64,000 nucleotides of DNA from Bernardetia sp. ABR2-2B (GCF_037126435.1 NZ_CP147020.1:558001-622000), one strand, 5' to 3'; counted from the first letter of the stretch, positions 25,679 through 34,746 are shown. A program made the numbers and translations. Notes: generated by a model not told the origin, from the letters alone.

Positions 25679-26757
25679 TGGAAAAAGTAAAAAAGAACAT
25701 TCCTACTTTGCGTTTTCCTCAATTTGAAGGAAAATGGGAAACAAAGAAAATAGGTCAAATTTTACAAATAGGTTCTGGTAAAGATTTTAAACATCTAAAA
25801 AAAGGCAATATTCCTGTATTTGGTACTGGAGGGTTAATGGATAAGGTTGATACTGCTCTTTATACAGGAGAAACGGTATTTATTGGTCGTAAAGGCACAA
25901 TAGATAAACCTGTCTATTTCAATGGTAGTTTTTGGACAGTTGATACTTTGTTTTATACTTATGATTTCAATTTGTCATACCCTAAGTTTGTATATGCTCT
26001 TTTTCAGAGAATAAATTGGTATGCACATAATGAAGCATCTGGCGTTCCAAGTTTATCAAAAACAACTATAAATAGTTTGAAAATAAACCTCCCCTCTTTA
26101 TCTGAACAACAAAAAATAGCCAATTTTCTAACTACCACAGATAAACGTATTGAGTTACTTACCAAAAAGAAAGAACTCTGTCAGCAGTATAAAAAGGCAA
26201 TGATGCAAAAGCTATTCAGTCAAGAACTACGCTTTAAAGATGAGAATGGGAAGAATTTTCCTAAGTGGGAAACTAAGAAGTTAAGGGAAATAACTGAAAG
26301 TCTTTCTTCTGGAAAAACAAAGCCACAAAATGAAGGGAGTATAAATGTTTATGGTTCAATGGGAATAATCGGAAAATGTATTGATGCAACCCACAAAGGA
26401 GAATATATTTTAATAGCAAGAGTTGGAGCAAATGCAGGGACTTTATTTGTAATTAATGATGAGTTTAGTGTAACAGATAATACTTTAATTTTAAAATTAA
26501 ATGAGAGAAGTATATTAAAATTTATTGCCTATTCTCTTGATAAATTAAATTTAAATAAATTAGTTTTTGGTTCTGGGCAACCTTTAATTACAGCAGGACA
26601 ACTTAAACAATTAAAAATAAATCTTCCATCACTCCAAGAACAGAAAAAAATAGCAGGTTTTTTAACTGCTTTAGATAAAAAAGTAGAATTGGTAGAGAAA
26701 CAAATTCAATTCTCTGAGCAATTCAAAAAGTATTTATTGCAGAATTTATTTGTGTAA
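25678..26757 (+). CDS. hsdS: Type I specificity subunit HsdS
   Basis: The 359-residue protein has two target-recognition domains (about residues 15-140 and 195-320), each followed by a conserved helix (LPSLSEQQKIANFLTTTDKR and LPSLQEQKKIAGFLTALDKK) that measures the spacer between half sites. The two recognition domains differ in sequence, implying an asymmetric bipartite site. It is slightly shorter than typical HsdS but appears complete. It overlaps hsdM by one base. Confidence 0.93.
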   Translation: MEKVKKNIPTLRFPQFEGKWETKKIGQILQIGSGKDFKHLKKGNIPVFGTGGLMDKVDTALYTGETVFIGRKGTIDKPVYFNGSFWTVDTLFYTYDFNLSYPKFVYALFQRINWYAHNEASGVPSLSKTTINSLKINLPSLSEQQKIANFLTTTDKRIELLTKKKELCQQYKKAMMQKLFSQELRFKDENGKNFPKWETKKLREITESLSSGKTKPQNEGSINVYGSMGIIGKCIDATHKGEYILIARVGANAGTLFVINDEFSVTDNTLILKLNERSILKFIAYSLDKLNLNKLVFGSGQPLITAGQLKQLKINLPSLQEQKKIAGFLTALDKKVELVEKQIQFSEQFKKYLLQNLFV

Positions 26758-26828
26758 AAATTAAAAAATTAAAAATAATTAGTTTGTTTCACTTAAAAGT
26801 GAAACGAGATTTGATAATATAGAGTTAT

Positions 26829-27350
26829 ATGAATACATTTGCGTTAGAAATTTTTGACGATGAAGGCAAAAAGTGTACTTTTTATACAGTTCGTTGGGAC
26901 GATATAGAAGTGAGCGAAACCGAGAAGTTTTTTTCTAAGTTTCGTCAAGATGCTGATTTAAAGCCTTCATTACTAAACTTAGCCAAATTCATTGAAATCG
27001 TAATCGGCGATGAAAAGGGAGCGATAGAAGCCTACTTTCGTTTTGAAAACACAGCCGATGGACTTCCTCCCTCCAAAAAATTCAGAATAGAAAAGCAAAC
27101 TATCAATTTTGGCAATCGTTTTCCTTTACGTTTGTATTGCCTTCGCTTGTCCGACGAATTAGTTATTCTTTTTAATGGAGAAAGAAAAACAAGCCAGTCA
27201 GCACAAGACGGAGATACAAGTATGGTTTTTCACGATGCCAATGTCTTTGCTGAACGTATCTTGAAAGCCAAAGAAGACGGAGAGATTATCATCAAAGGCA
27301 GAATAATACAAAACTACAATGGTAGTACAGATGAAATTCTAATTTATTAG
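26829..27350 (+). CDS. Putative RelE/HigB-like toxin inside the hsd operon
   Basis: The 173-residue protein has an N-terminal part (FALEIFDDEGKKCTFYTVRW) and a central block FPLRLYCLRLSDELVILFNG followed by ERKTSQSAQ and an ANVFAERIL helix. The strand-strand-basic-helix order recalls HigB/RelE ribonuclease toxins (RIFYF..LLHGF.KKT..A). It stands just before a helix-turn-helix antitoxin candidate and a SecB-like gene. That order fits a toxin-antitoxin-chaperone module. The toxin assignment is inferred from context and weak similarity. Confidence 0.5.
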   Translation: MNTFALEIFDDEGKKCTFYTVRWDDIEVSETEKFFSKFRQDADLKPSLLNLAKFIEIVIGDEKGAIEAYFRFENTADGLPPSKKFRIEKQTINFGNRFPLRLYCLRLSDELVILFNGERKTSQSAQDGDTSMVFHDANVFAERILKAKEDGEIIIKGRIIQNYNGSTDEILIY

Positions 27351-27389
27351 TTTTTATTTTTATCTATCTGTTCCAAAATCCAAACTATT

Positions 27390-27818
27390 ATGAGAAATAA
27401 ATTATTCCAAGAAATACTAGATGAAGCTACTCCAGACGTAGAAATTTACGTGCGTCTGTATGGTAACATCGTTGCAAGAGTACATACTCTTCTCAAACAA
27501 AAAGGTATGACACCAAAAGGACTTGCCGACCAAATGGGTAAACGTCCTTCTGAAATTCATAAATGGCTCAATGGAGAGCATAATTTTACGTTGCGTTCTA
27601 TTGCCAAATTAGAAGCCGAATTAGGCGAAACTATTTTAGAAGTGCCAAAAGAGAAGGAGGAAGTAGTAGTAATAAAATCTATTGTACCAAACCAACCTAA
27701 TACTACATTTTCAAACCAAGAGAGGAAAGAAGCTACCAAAACTATATCTTTTGGAGAAAGAACTTTGGAACAAGTAAATTTGGAACAAACAAGAAAATTA
27801 CAATATTATGGATACTAA
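27390..27818 (+). CDS. XRE-type antitoxin candidate with C-terminal extension
   Basis: The 142-residue protein carries a helix-turn-helix at about residues 34-70 (MTPKGLADQMGKRPSEIHKW) and an N-terminal segment typical of HigA-like antitoxins. Residues 85-142 form a polar extension ending in LEQTRKLQYYGY. In toxin-antitoxin-chaperone systems such an extension is the chaperone-addiction segment. It overlaps the SecB-like gene by 11 bases, so the two are coupled. It probably represses its own operon. Confidence 0.65.
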   Translation: MRNKLFQEILDEATPDVEIYVRLYGNIVARVHTLLKQKGMTPKGLADQMGKRPSEIHKWLNGEHNFTLRSIAKLEAELGETILEVPKEKEEVVVIKSIVPNQPNTTFSNQERKEATKTISFGERTLEQVNLEQTRKLQYYGY

Positions 27819-28269
27819 AGATAAAAAGCATATTATTAATCTTAACTTAATTCATATAACAGGTGTAGGAGTTTTAAAAGAAGATTTAACTATTCCCTCC
27901 GAATTTGATATTCAAAAAGTGGATAAGTTTGATTCTAAACTAACCCCCTCTATTGAGGTGGGTAAAACTGATAAAAATGTAAGAGTTATCTTAAATATTT
28001 CTATTTCCACATTAGGAAAAAATAAGGAAAATGCTACTATTGAACTTCAAATTGGAGTACAATATGTTGTTGAAAATATACATGATTTAATAGTAGAAAA
28101 TGAAGAAGGTCTATTTCCTGATATTAATCTTTTTGGTGTTTTAGTAGGTACAGCTTATTCGACAGTTCGTGGTATTTTGATGACACGCTTACAATATACA
28201 CCGTTTAATAATTTTATACTCCCCATTATCAGTCCTTATATTTTTTTGGAAAAAGCCAAAAATGATTAA
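27808..28269 (+). CDS. SecB-like chaperone of the toxin-antitoxin module
   Basis: The 153-residue protein has the length and shape of SecB. Central beta strands (NATIELQIGVQYVVEN) are followed by a helix with AYSTVRGILMTRLQYTPFNN and the Pro-rich strand FILPIISPYIFLE near the C-terminus, as in SecB-like proteins that guard antitoxins. It follows the antitoxin candidate with an overlap and ends three bases before hsdR. Its role would be to fold the antitoxin until conditions such as infection disturb it; that is inference from known TAC systems. Confidence 0.6.
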   Translation: MDTKDKKHIINLNLIHITGVGVLKEDLTIPSEFDIQKVDKFDSKLTPSIEVGKTDKNVRVILNISISTLGKNKENATIELQIGVQYVVENIHDLIVENEEGLFPDINLFGVLVGTAYSTVRGILMTRLQYTPFNNFILPIISPYIFLEKAKND

Positions 28270-28272
28270 CTT

Positions 28273-31095
28273 ATGACTACGCAACCAGAAGCATTACTTG
28301 AAAACGAACTCATAGCACAGTTAGAAAATGAATTGCGTTATGAGCGTGTCAAAATAAAAGACGAAGCTGCTCTTATTGTTAATCTAAAAAAACAGTTAGA
28401 GAAGCATAATAATTTGTCTTTATCTGAAAAGGAATTTGCTCAAATCTTGAATCATTTGAGAAAAGGAAATTCGTTTGAGAAAGCTAAAACGTTGCGTGAT
28501 AAAGTTCAGTACAAAAAAGATGACGGTAGTACCTATTATTTGGAATTACTCAACCTAGAACATTGGTGTCAAAATGAATTTCAAGTAACTAGCCAAGTTA
28601 CTATGAAAGGCACACGTACTAATCGTTATGATGTTACTTTACTCATTAATGGATTGCCATTAGTGAGTATTGAACTCAAAAAACGAGGTTTAGAGTTAAA
28701 AGAAGCCTTCAAACAAAATATACGTTATACAGCCAAGACTTTTCCAGCAGGATATGGCTTGTTTCAATATGTCCAGTTATTTATCATCAGTAATGGAGTG
28801 AATACAAAGTATTATGCTCACAATCGTGTCAATAAACAGGAGTTCAAACAGACTTTTTATTGGAATGATAAAGACAACAAAAAAATATCAAATCTTAATG
28901 ATTTTGCAGAGGTGTTTTTAGAGCCGTGTCATATCTCTAAAATGATAACTAAATATGTTGTTTTGAATGAAACTGAAAAAATGTTGATGGTACTTCGTCC
29001 TTATCAATATTATGCAACAGAAGCTATCATTAATCAAGTCAAAAACAACGATAAAAACGGTTATATTTGGCATACAACAGGGTCAGGCAAAACCCTAACT
29101 TCTTATAAAGCAAGTCAGATTCTGACACATCTACCAAAGGTTCACAAGGTACTTTTTGTAGTAGATAGAAAAGACTTAGATTATCAGACTATCAAAGAAT
29201 TTAATAGTTTTAGTAGTGGAAGTATTGACGGAACAAGTGATACAAAAACATTAGTAAAACAGCTTACAGATGATACTCCTCTCATTGTTACGACCATTCA
29301 AAAACTAAATACAGCAATCAGTAAGAAAAGGTATTTAAGTCAAGTAGAATCGTTACAAGACAAAAAGATAGTTTTTATTTTTGACGAATGCCACCGTAGT
29401 CAGTTTGGAGAAACTCACAAACGAATTACAAAGTTTTTTACAAATTCTCAATTATTTGGTTTCACAGGAACACCAATTTTTGCAGATAATGCCGTCAGAA
29501 ATACACAAGGAAAACGAACTACCAAAGATTTATTTGATGAATGTTTGCACAAATACGTCATCACAAATGCAATCCGTGATGAAAATGTATTGAAGTTTTC
29601 AGTAGAATACATTAACACCGTCAAGAAAAAAGAGGATATTCAAGACATAAATGTAGAAGACATTGACAAAGCTGAAGTGATGGAAGCTCCTCAACGATTA
29701 GAGAATGTAGTTGATTATATCATCGCTAATCACAACCGAAAAACCCACGGAAAAAGGTTTACAGCTATTTTCTGTACTCCTAATATCAAGACACTCATTA
29801 AGTATTATGATATTTTACAAGAAAAGAAAGAAGCTGGAGAACACGACTTGCGAATAGGTACTATTTTTTCTTATGGAGCAAATAATGAAGTAGATTCTGA
29901 AGAGGAAGACGAAGCAAACTTTGAAGCCTACGACGATGATACTTATACTTCTGAACGAGATAAATTAGATACCTATATTGGTCATTATAATCAAATGTTT
30001 GGTACAAACTATTCTACAAAAGATAGTCAGACTTTTTACAACTATTACAACGATATTTCCAAACGAGTAAAGAATAAGCAAGTAGATATTTTGCTAGTTG
30101 TCAGTATGTTTCTGACTGGTTTTGATAGTAAAAGTCTTAATACTTTATATGTAGATAAAAACCTCAAACATCACGGACTAATACAAGCCTACTCACGTAC
30201 AAATCGTATTTTAGATGAAGTCAAATCACAAGGAAATATTGTTGTTTTCCGTAATCTAAAAAAGGCTACTGATGATGCTATTGCTCTTTTTTCTAACCCA
30301 AAGGCAAAAGAAGAGATTTTATTAGAACCGTATGAGGATTATATCGAAAAGTTCAATGAAGCTCATTCTAAACTAACCAACATTACGCCTACTCACGAAA
30401 GCGTAGATGATTTAGTAACCGAAGAAGACGAACTGGAATTTGTAAAAGCATTTAGGGAGCTAATGCGAGTTAAAAACGTACTAGAGAGCTTCACAGAGTT
30501 CAAGTATGAAGATATAGAAATGGAAGAGCAGACTTTTAGTGATTTCCAAAGTAAATATTTAGACTTGTACGATAAAGTCAAAACAAGCACGTACAAAGAA
30601 AAAGTATCTATCCTTGACGATATAGATTTTGAAATTGAGTTAATGCACAGGGACGAGATAAATGTAGCTTACATTTTACGTTTATTAGGAGAGCTTAAAG
30701 ATACCAAAACACCAAAAGAAAGAGCTAAGAAAGAAAAAGCCATTTTGGACACTCTTTCAAGCGAGGTTGAGTTACGTAGCAAACGTACTCTAATTGAGAA
30801 GTTTATGAGCCAACATCTACCAATGATTCAAGATAGTGAGGACATAGAAGAAAGATTTGATTTGTTCATTAGTGAAGAGAAAAAGAAAACATTTGATTTA
30901 CTAGCTCAAGAAGAGAATCTTGACCCTGTAAAATTAGAAACTCTAATCACTAATTACTTATTTATGGGTAAAACTCCTCAACGCAATGATATTATCGGAG
31001 CAGTAAACGGAGTTGTAGGACTGAAAGAGCGCAAAACCATTGGCGAACGAATTATGGATAGAATCAATGATTTTGTTGATACTTATGAGAAATAA
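28273..31095 (+). CDS. hsdR: Type I restriction endonuclease subunit HsdR
   Basis: The 940-residue motor-nuclease subunit cuts unmodified DNA after ATP-driven translocation. The PD-(D/E)xK nuclease core is at LVSIELKKRG (about residue 134), Walker A at HTTGSGKTLTS (about 268), the DEAD-type box at FIFDECHRSQ (about 370), and helicase motifs GFTGTPIF and QAYSRTNRIL follow. Length is normal and no frameshift is seen. It is separated from hsdS by the three-gene toxin-antitoxin-chaperone-like insert but on the same strand and closely spaced. Confidence 0.95.
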   Translation: MTTQPEALLENELIAQLENELRYERVKIKDEAALIVNLKKQLEKHNNLSLSEKEFAQILNHLRKGNSFEKAKTLRDKVQYKKDDGSTYYLELLNLEHWCQNEFQVTSQVTMKGTRTNRYDVTLLINGLPLVSIELKKRGLELKEAFKQNIRYTAKTFPAGYGLFQYVQLFIISNGVNTKYYAHNRVNKQEFKQTFYWNDKDNKKISNLNDFAEVFLEPCHISKMITKYVVLNETEKMLMVLRPYQYYATEAIINQVKNNDKNGYIWHTTGSGKTLTSYKASQILTHLPKVHKVLFVVDRKDLDYQTIKEFNSFSSGSIDGTSDTKTLVKQLTDDTPLIVTTIQKLNTAISKKRYLSQVESLQDKKIVFIFDECHRSQFGETHKRITKFFTNSQLFGFTGTPIFADNAVRNTQGKRTTKDLFDECLHKYVITNAIRDENVLKFSVEYINTVKKKEDIQDINVEDIDKAEVMEAPQRLENVVDYIIANHNRKTHGKRFTAIFCTPNIKTLIKYYDILQEKKEAGEHDLRIGTIFSYGANNEVDSEEEDEANFEAYDDDTYTSERDKLDTYIGHYNQMFGTNYSTKDSQTFYNYYNDISKRVKNKQVDILLVVSMFLTGFDSKSLNTLYVDKNLKHHGLIQAYSRTNRILDEVKSQGNIVVFRNLKKATDDAIALFSNPKAKEEILLEPYEDYIEKFNEAHSKLTNITPTHESVDDLVTEEDELEFVKAFRELMRVKNVLESFTEFKYEDIEMEEQTFSDFQSKYLDLYDKVKTSTYKEKVSILDDIDFEIELMHRDEINVAYILRLLGELKDTKTPKERAKKEKAILDTLSSEVELRSKRTLIEKFMSQHLPMIQDSEDIEERFDLFISEEKKKTFDLLAQEENLDPVKLETLITNYLFMGKTPQRNDIIGAVNGVVGLKERKTIGERIMDRINDFVDTYEK

Positions 31096-31136
31096 GTTGT
31101 AAATTAATCATCTCACCATCATAAAAAAATAAATAT

Positions 31137-32090
31137 ATGCTAAATAAGATATTACTAATAATAGCCTTGCTTTTAATAACTGGATGTAATCTTTTTTCAG
31201 ATAAAGATAAAGAAATAGAATCATCAGACTCCTATACATTTGTTATTGACTCTACAAATCAAAAAATACAGTTATCAAAATCTCCAATTAGCAATGTTAA
31301 AATTACTACTAAAAGCACAAATAACACATCTGCATTTGAGTGGTTTAAGACAATTGTTATAATTATTATGCCAGTTGTAGTTATCTATCTTAAAGATTTG
31401 TATGATGAAAGAAAAATTAAAAAGGGCATAGAAAAAGAATTACATAGTTTAAAAATACTGCCTAATAGTATTGATAAACAAATAGTTTCATTGAAAAAGT
31501 ATCTTAAAAGTCGTTTTACGGATAGAAGGTTAGAGGTAAAATTAAAAGCCAATATTTTTAAAGAACTAACTCATGGAAATCTTCATACTTATCTAAAATC
31601 TCATGCTAAAGAGAAAAAAGATGCTCTTGTATTGACAAATCAAATATTTGGATATATAGATTCATTATCTACTCTGTATGAAAGTGTTTTAAAAATACAG
31701 GAGAATCATATTAAATATACAGAAGAAGAGTATAAACTTTTCTTAAAAAATATATATGTCATAAAATATCATTTGGATTTGTATCCTGTTAGTCCTCATG
31801 ACCCTAACTTACAAGATGTAAAAACTAACTTTAACTCTTTAATGTTAAAGGTGGTACATATTAAAGTAGGTTATGAGGACTTAAATATTTTTTATATGCT
31901 ATTAGTACATAATTTAACATCAATTAATGACCTAAAGGTAATATTACAACATACTAGTGAAGCAATGGCAAATTTAAGATATATATTAATACAAGAAGAA
32001 ACTACACGAAATTCAATTAACGATGCAATACAGGCATATCACGAGAGAAAAAGGGAAATAAAAGCATTATTAGAAAAAGTAACATTTTAA
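31137..32090 (+). CDS. Lipoprotein-like membrane protein downstream of hsdR
   Basis: The 317-residue protein has a signal with lipobox (LLITGC, Cys at residue 17), a short exported part, a membrane span near residues 63-82 (WFKTIVIIIMPVVVIYLKDL), and a long helical cytoplasmic-type region to the end. The arrangement of lipobox and a later span is odd. It starts 41 bases after hsdR and shares its terminator, so it may belong to the defence block. No family is recognised. Confidence 0.55.
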   Translation: MLNKILLIIALLLITGCNLFSDKDKEIESSDSYTFVIDSTNQKIQLSKSPISNVKITTKSTNNTSAFEWFKTIVIIIMPVVVIYLKDLYDERKIKKGIEKELHSLKILPNSIDKQIVSLKKYLKSRFTDRRLEVKLKANIFKELTHGNLHTYLKSHAKEKKDALVLTNQIFGYIDSLSTLYESVLKIQENHIKYTEEEYKLFLKNIYVIKYHLDLYPVSPHDPNLQDVKTNFNSLMLKVVHIKVGYEDLNIFYMLLVHNLTSINDLKVILQHTSEAMANLRYILIQEETTRNSINDAIQAYHERKREIKALLEKVTF

Positions 32091-32099
32091 CTTAAAAAT

Positions 32100-32132
32100 G
32101 CCTATTCTCAAAAAAAGAATAGGCGTTTTTTT
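32100..32132 (+). terminator. Rho-independent terminator of the hsd block
   Basis: GCCTATTCT and AGAATAGGC form a perfect 9-bp stem around seven bases, followed by seven T. Confidence 0.85.
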
Positions 32133-32136
32133 ATGC

Positions 32137-32184
32137 TTAATATTCAAGTAGGACACCGTCCAAAAGTTCTCTAATAATTTTTAA
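32137..32184 (-). pseudogene. 3' remnant of a gene like the one at 33710
   Basis: Read on the minus strand these bases encode LKIIRELLDGVLLEY and a stop, matching LRIIREHLDGVPIEY at the C-terminus of the intact protein encoded at 33710-33985 in 11 of 15 positions. A stop codon interrupts the frame just upstream. It is a truncated relic that marks a past duplication or recombination junction. Confidence 0.7.
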
Positions 32185-32435
32185 TTAAGACCTGCTAATT
32201 TTTTAATTATATAAAGACTGTTTTATTAAGTTCAAATTGTTAATATTAATGCTAGGCAATCCATTGAGTGAATATCAATCATAATTTATAGTATTAATTT
32301 TATATTAATAGTCTAAGTTTTTTTTCTAATTAGTTGTATTGGATACAATTATTTATTATAATTGTGCAATTAATAAAGGCTTTAGTAAGCTAATTAATTT
32401 ATTTTCACAATTTTTTATTCAATCCTATCACAACT
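32185..32435. other. AT-rich intergenic stretch
   Basis: About 250 bases with no supported gene. It presumably contains the promoter of the lipoprotein gene at 32436; GTATTGGATACAA near 32336 is a small palindrome. Confidence 0.4.
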
Positions 32436-32951
32436 ATGTTAAAATTAAATCTGTTATTTTGTGTGTTCGCAATCGCATTATTTTTTACTTCATGTCAAAA
32501 ACAAAATGAAGTTAGTCCTACTATTCCTAATTATACAATCGAATCTTTAGTTGAAGCTGGAGGATTAGATAATCTTACAGCTCAAAATTATGCTAAAAAA
32601 TTGTATCAATTACGAGCTGATGGTAGTTTAACAGATGAAGAAATTGCATCTGTTGGTCAGAGAAATGACCTTAATTTAGAACTAGCATTATTAGTTACAA
32701 ACAAATTTAAAGAAACTGAAAATTTGTGGATTAATTCTATATCAGAAGATGATAATAGTAATGAAAGAACAGAGGGTACTTATTACCGTTGGACAGGAGG
32801 AAGTAGCAAATGGTGTTGGACATGTTTTTGTACAAAGTATCCAGTAGAAAAACTTGTAGGTTTTTCATTGTATTGTAATGCAGCTTCAATTAGCACTACT
32901 TGGAAAAGTTGTTCTAAAATAGACTGTAATGTTCCTTCTTCTTGTGATTAG
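32436..32951 (+). CDS. Cysteine-rich lipoprotein, unknown
   Basis: The 171-residue protein has a lipoprotein signal (AIALFFTSCQKQ, lipid-bearing Cys about residue 20), a helical middle (SLVEAGGLDNLTAQNYAKKL) and a C-terminal domain of about 50 residues with seven cysteines and several Trp (KWCWTCFC, then four more Cys). The Cys-rich end probably forms disulfides outside the cell membrane. It is alone between two terminators. It could be a surface exclusion factor or a secreted effector; there is no proof. Confidence 0.6.
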   Translation: MLKLNLLFCVFAIALFFTSCQKQNEVSPTIPNYTIESLVEAGGLDNLTAQNYAKKLYQLRADGSLTDEEIASVGQRNDLNLELALLVTNKFKETENLWINSISEDDNSNERTEGTYYRWTGGSSKWCWTCFCTKYPVEKLVGFSLYCNAASISTTWKSCSKIDCNVPSSCD

Positions 32952-33007
32952 TTTGTACTAAGAGGAAACTCCTTCAGTACTAGAAAGTACCTAAATCAAT
33001 ACCACAA

Positions 33008-33039
33008 AAAAGCCTTTCAAATTCACCTTGAAAGGCTTT
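33008..33039. terminator. Bidirectional terminator
   Basis: AAAGCCTTTCAA and TTGAAAGGCTTT form a perfect 12-bp stem between two converging genes. Confidence 0.85.
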
Positions 33040-33067
33040 ATTTATTTTTTTAACTACACTTCAACTA

Positions 33068-33640
33068 TCATTTAATGTTGTTTTGTTTCAACCATATTTC
33101 ATCTATTGAAGGATAGAGTAAAACTATTTGTTTCTTATATCCAAGTGAAATTAATTGCTTTTTTATAGCTTCTCTAGCTTTAAAAACTCTATTTTTAACT
33201 GTTCCAACAGGAATATGTAGTATATCAGCAATTTCTTTGCAGGTGTATCCACGAAATACCATGATAAAAGGTGTTTTATGCGACTCTTGCACCTGCTCAA
33301 TAACATTCCATATAACTTCTAAACTTATTTGTTCAATAGCTTTGTTTTTAGCAGTATTTCTAAGTAAATACTCATCTATGGCTTCAACATAAGATGTGTT
33401 TCTTTGTGTCTTATTAGCTCTTTTACTATCAAGAAATGTATTTCTAGCGATTCTATGAAGCCAAGCTGACAGGTTTGTTCCTACCTTGAAGTTCTTTTTA
33501 TACTTAAAGGCTTTATAAAAAACTTCCTGTAAAATATCCTCTGCTTTATTCTTATCTTTTGTGAATTTCAAGCAATATCTTTCTAGTTTTGGTTGCAATG
33601 CAATGACTTGCTCTTCAAAAGTTAGTTTTTTTGTTTTCAT
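33068..33640 (-). CDS. ECF-type RNA polymerase sigma factor
   Basis: The 190-residue protein has sigma region 2 (AEDILQEVFYKAFKYKKNF and LSAWLHRIARNTFLDSKRAN, residues 30-80) and region 4 (GYTCKEIADILHIPVGTVKN, about residues 125-150). There is no anti-sigma gene beside it. It lies just left of the rightward virion module and points away from it. It may be ordinary cargo or the late-gene activator of the element. No alternative -35/-10 pattern could be confirmed by eye. Confidence 0.88.
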   Translation of the reverse strand: MKTKKLTFEEQVIALQPKLERYCLKFTKDKNKAEDILQEVFYKAFKYKKNFKVGTNLSAWLHRIARNTFLDSKRANKTQRNTSYVEAIDEYLLRNTAKNKAIEQISLEVIWNVIEQVQESHKTPFIMVFRGYTCKEIADILHIPVGTVKNRVFKAREAIKKQLISLGYKKQIVLLYPSIDEIWLKQNNIK

Positions 33641-33671
33641 TTTTTTTTAAATAGAGTTTTAATGAAAAAAT

Positions 33672-33698
33672 AAAAGCTATCTAAAAATGATAGCTTTT
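33672..33698 (-). terminator. Hairpin terminator of the small HTH gene
   Basis: AAAAGCTATC and GATAGCTTTT pair perfectly around seven bases, downstream of the minus-strand gene at 33710. Confidence 0.65.
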
Positions 33699-33709
33699 AA
33701 ATGAATTAA

Positions 33710-33985
33710 TCAATACTCAATTGGCACACCGTCCAGATGCTCTCTAATAATCCTCAAATCTCTGGCAAAAAAAGTCTTCTTATTCTGATAGTCTAGCTTA
33801 TCAAGTATTGGCTCTAACCATTTTTTAAAAGTCTTATAGGAAACATTGTAAAAAGATTTTAATTCTCCTTTAGTCATTGGTCGGTTTACAGGAAGTGTTC
33901 CCTCTAAATTCATTCTTCTAAAATTTTTGTGAGGACACTTAGTGTGCGATGCGATGGGTTGGTTTGCAGCAGCAGCACTATTCAT
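33710..33985 (-). CDS. Small DNA-binding-like protein
   Basis: The 91-residue protein contains a short helical region that resembles a helix-turn-helix (MTKGELKSFYNVSYKTFKKW, residues 38-57), followed by a compact helical end (DLRIIREHLDGVPIEY). An additional degraded copy of its 3' end lies at 32137-32184. It is divergent from the virion module start by 270 bases and could regulate it. The extreme N-terminus (MNSAAAANQPIASHTKCPHK) is uncertain. Confidence 0.55.
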   Translation of the reverse strand: MNSAAAANQPIASHTKCPHKNFRRMNLEGTLPVNRPMTKGELKSFYNVSYKTFKKWLEPILDKLDYQNKKTFFARDLRIIREHLDGVPIEY

Positions 33986-34255
33986 AATTGAAAGAGGTTT
34001 GTGGTAAGTAAAGTAAAAGTAGTGTAGAAGTATTTGTATTATTTATAGTTGCAAGTTACGAATAATCAAAGGTTTAGCCTATAAAAAGTAGTGGAAATTT
34101 GTGGGAGTGAGTGGGAATGTGTAGGAGTTTTTAGGAATATTTCTCTATTCGTGTCTATTCGTGGGAAGTGAGGTTTGCTACTACCGTAAGTTTGTAGTAT
34201 AGATTAAGCGCAAAAAACGATTTAATTCATTATTCACTTAACTCTTTTTACAACG

Positions 34256-34675
34256 ATGAGAATTTTTCAATTTCTTTGTGTCATGCTTCTTTTTGCTTTT
34301 GGTATTTTGATAAATGCCTTTGCAGAAAGTGAAGAACCTTCTGACCAAACAACTACAACTATTGTTATTGGAGAACATCAAGCTGCCGTTGATGCTGCTA
34401 AAGTTTTAGCAACAACATCAACAATGCCTGTTATTGTTATTTCCAAAAAGCAAGAACCTAGTTGTAATCCCTACATTTTATCTGATGATTACTTTGTTGC
34501 ACCAACAAGGCAATTAGATATATATAGGTCAGATTCTAATTTTCTTACTACTCCTTTTTTACCATTGGTACAACGGTCTTACTCAAAAGTATCTGTAAAA
34601 GATAGGACAAGCCATAAAGCTAATGTAATACCCACAAGGAACATACTTTTTCCTTTACGAATAAGTATGAGTTAG
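34256..34675 (+). CDS. Secreted protein, unknown
   Basis: The 139-residue protein has a signal peptide (FLCVMLLFAFGILINAFA) and a Thr/Val-rich mature part (TTTTIVIGEHQAAVDAAKVL). The C-terminal half is polar with no recognised domain. It is followed by a strong hairpin terminator, so it is separate from the main structural operon. It may be a surface or lysogenic-conversion protein; this is speculation. Confidence 0.5.
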   Translation: MRIFQFLCVMLLFAFGILINAFAESEEPSDQTTTTIVIGEHQAAVDAAKVLATTSTMPVIVISKKQEPSCNPYILSDDYFVAPTRQLDIYRSDSNFLTTPFLPLVQRSYSKVSVKDRTSHKANVIPTRNILFPLRISMS

Positions 34676-34704
34676 TAGTAAACATAGAACAATAGAACAC
34701 ATTT

Positions 34705-34746
34705 AAAAAACTCTATCATTAAAAGATAGTGATAGAGTTTTTTTTG
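34705..34746. terminator. Rho-independent terminator
   Basis: AAAAAACTCTATCA and TGATAGAGTTTTTT form a perfect stem around an AT-rich loop, with A-run and T-run on either side. Confidence 0.85.
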
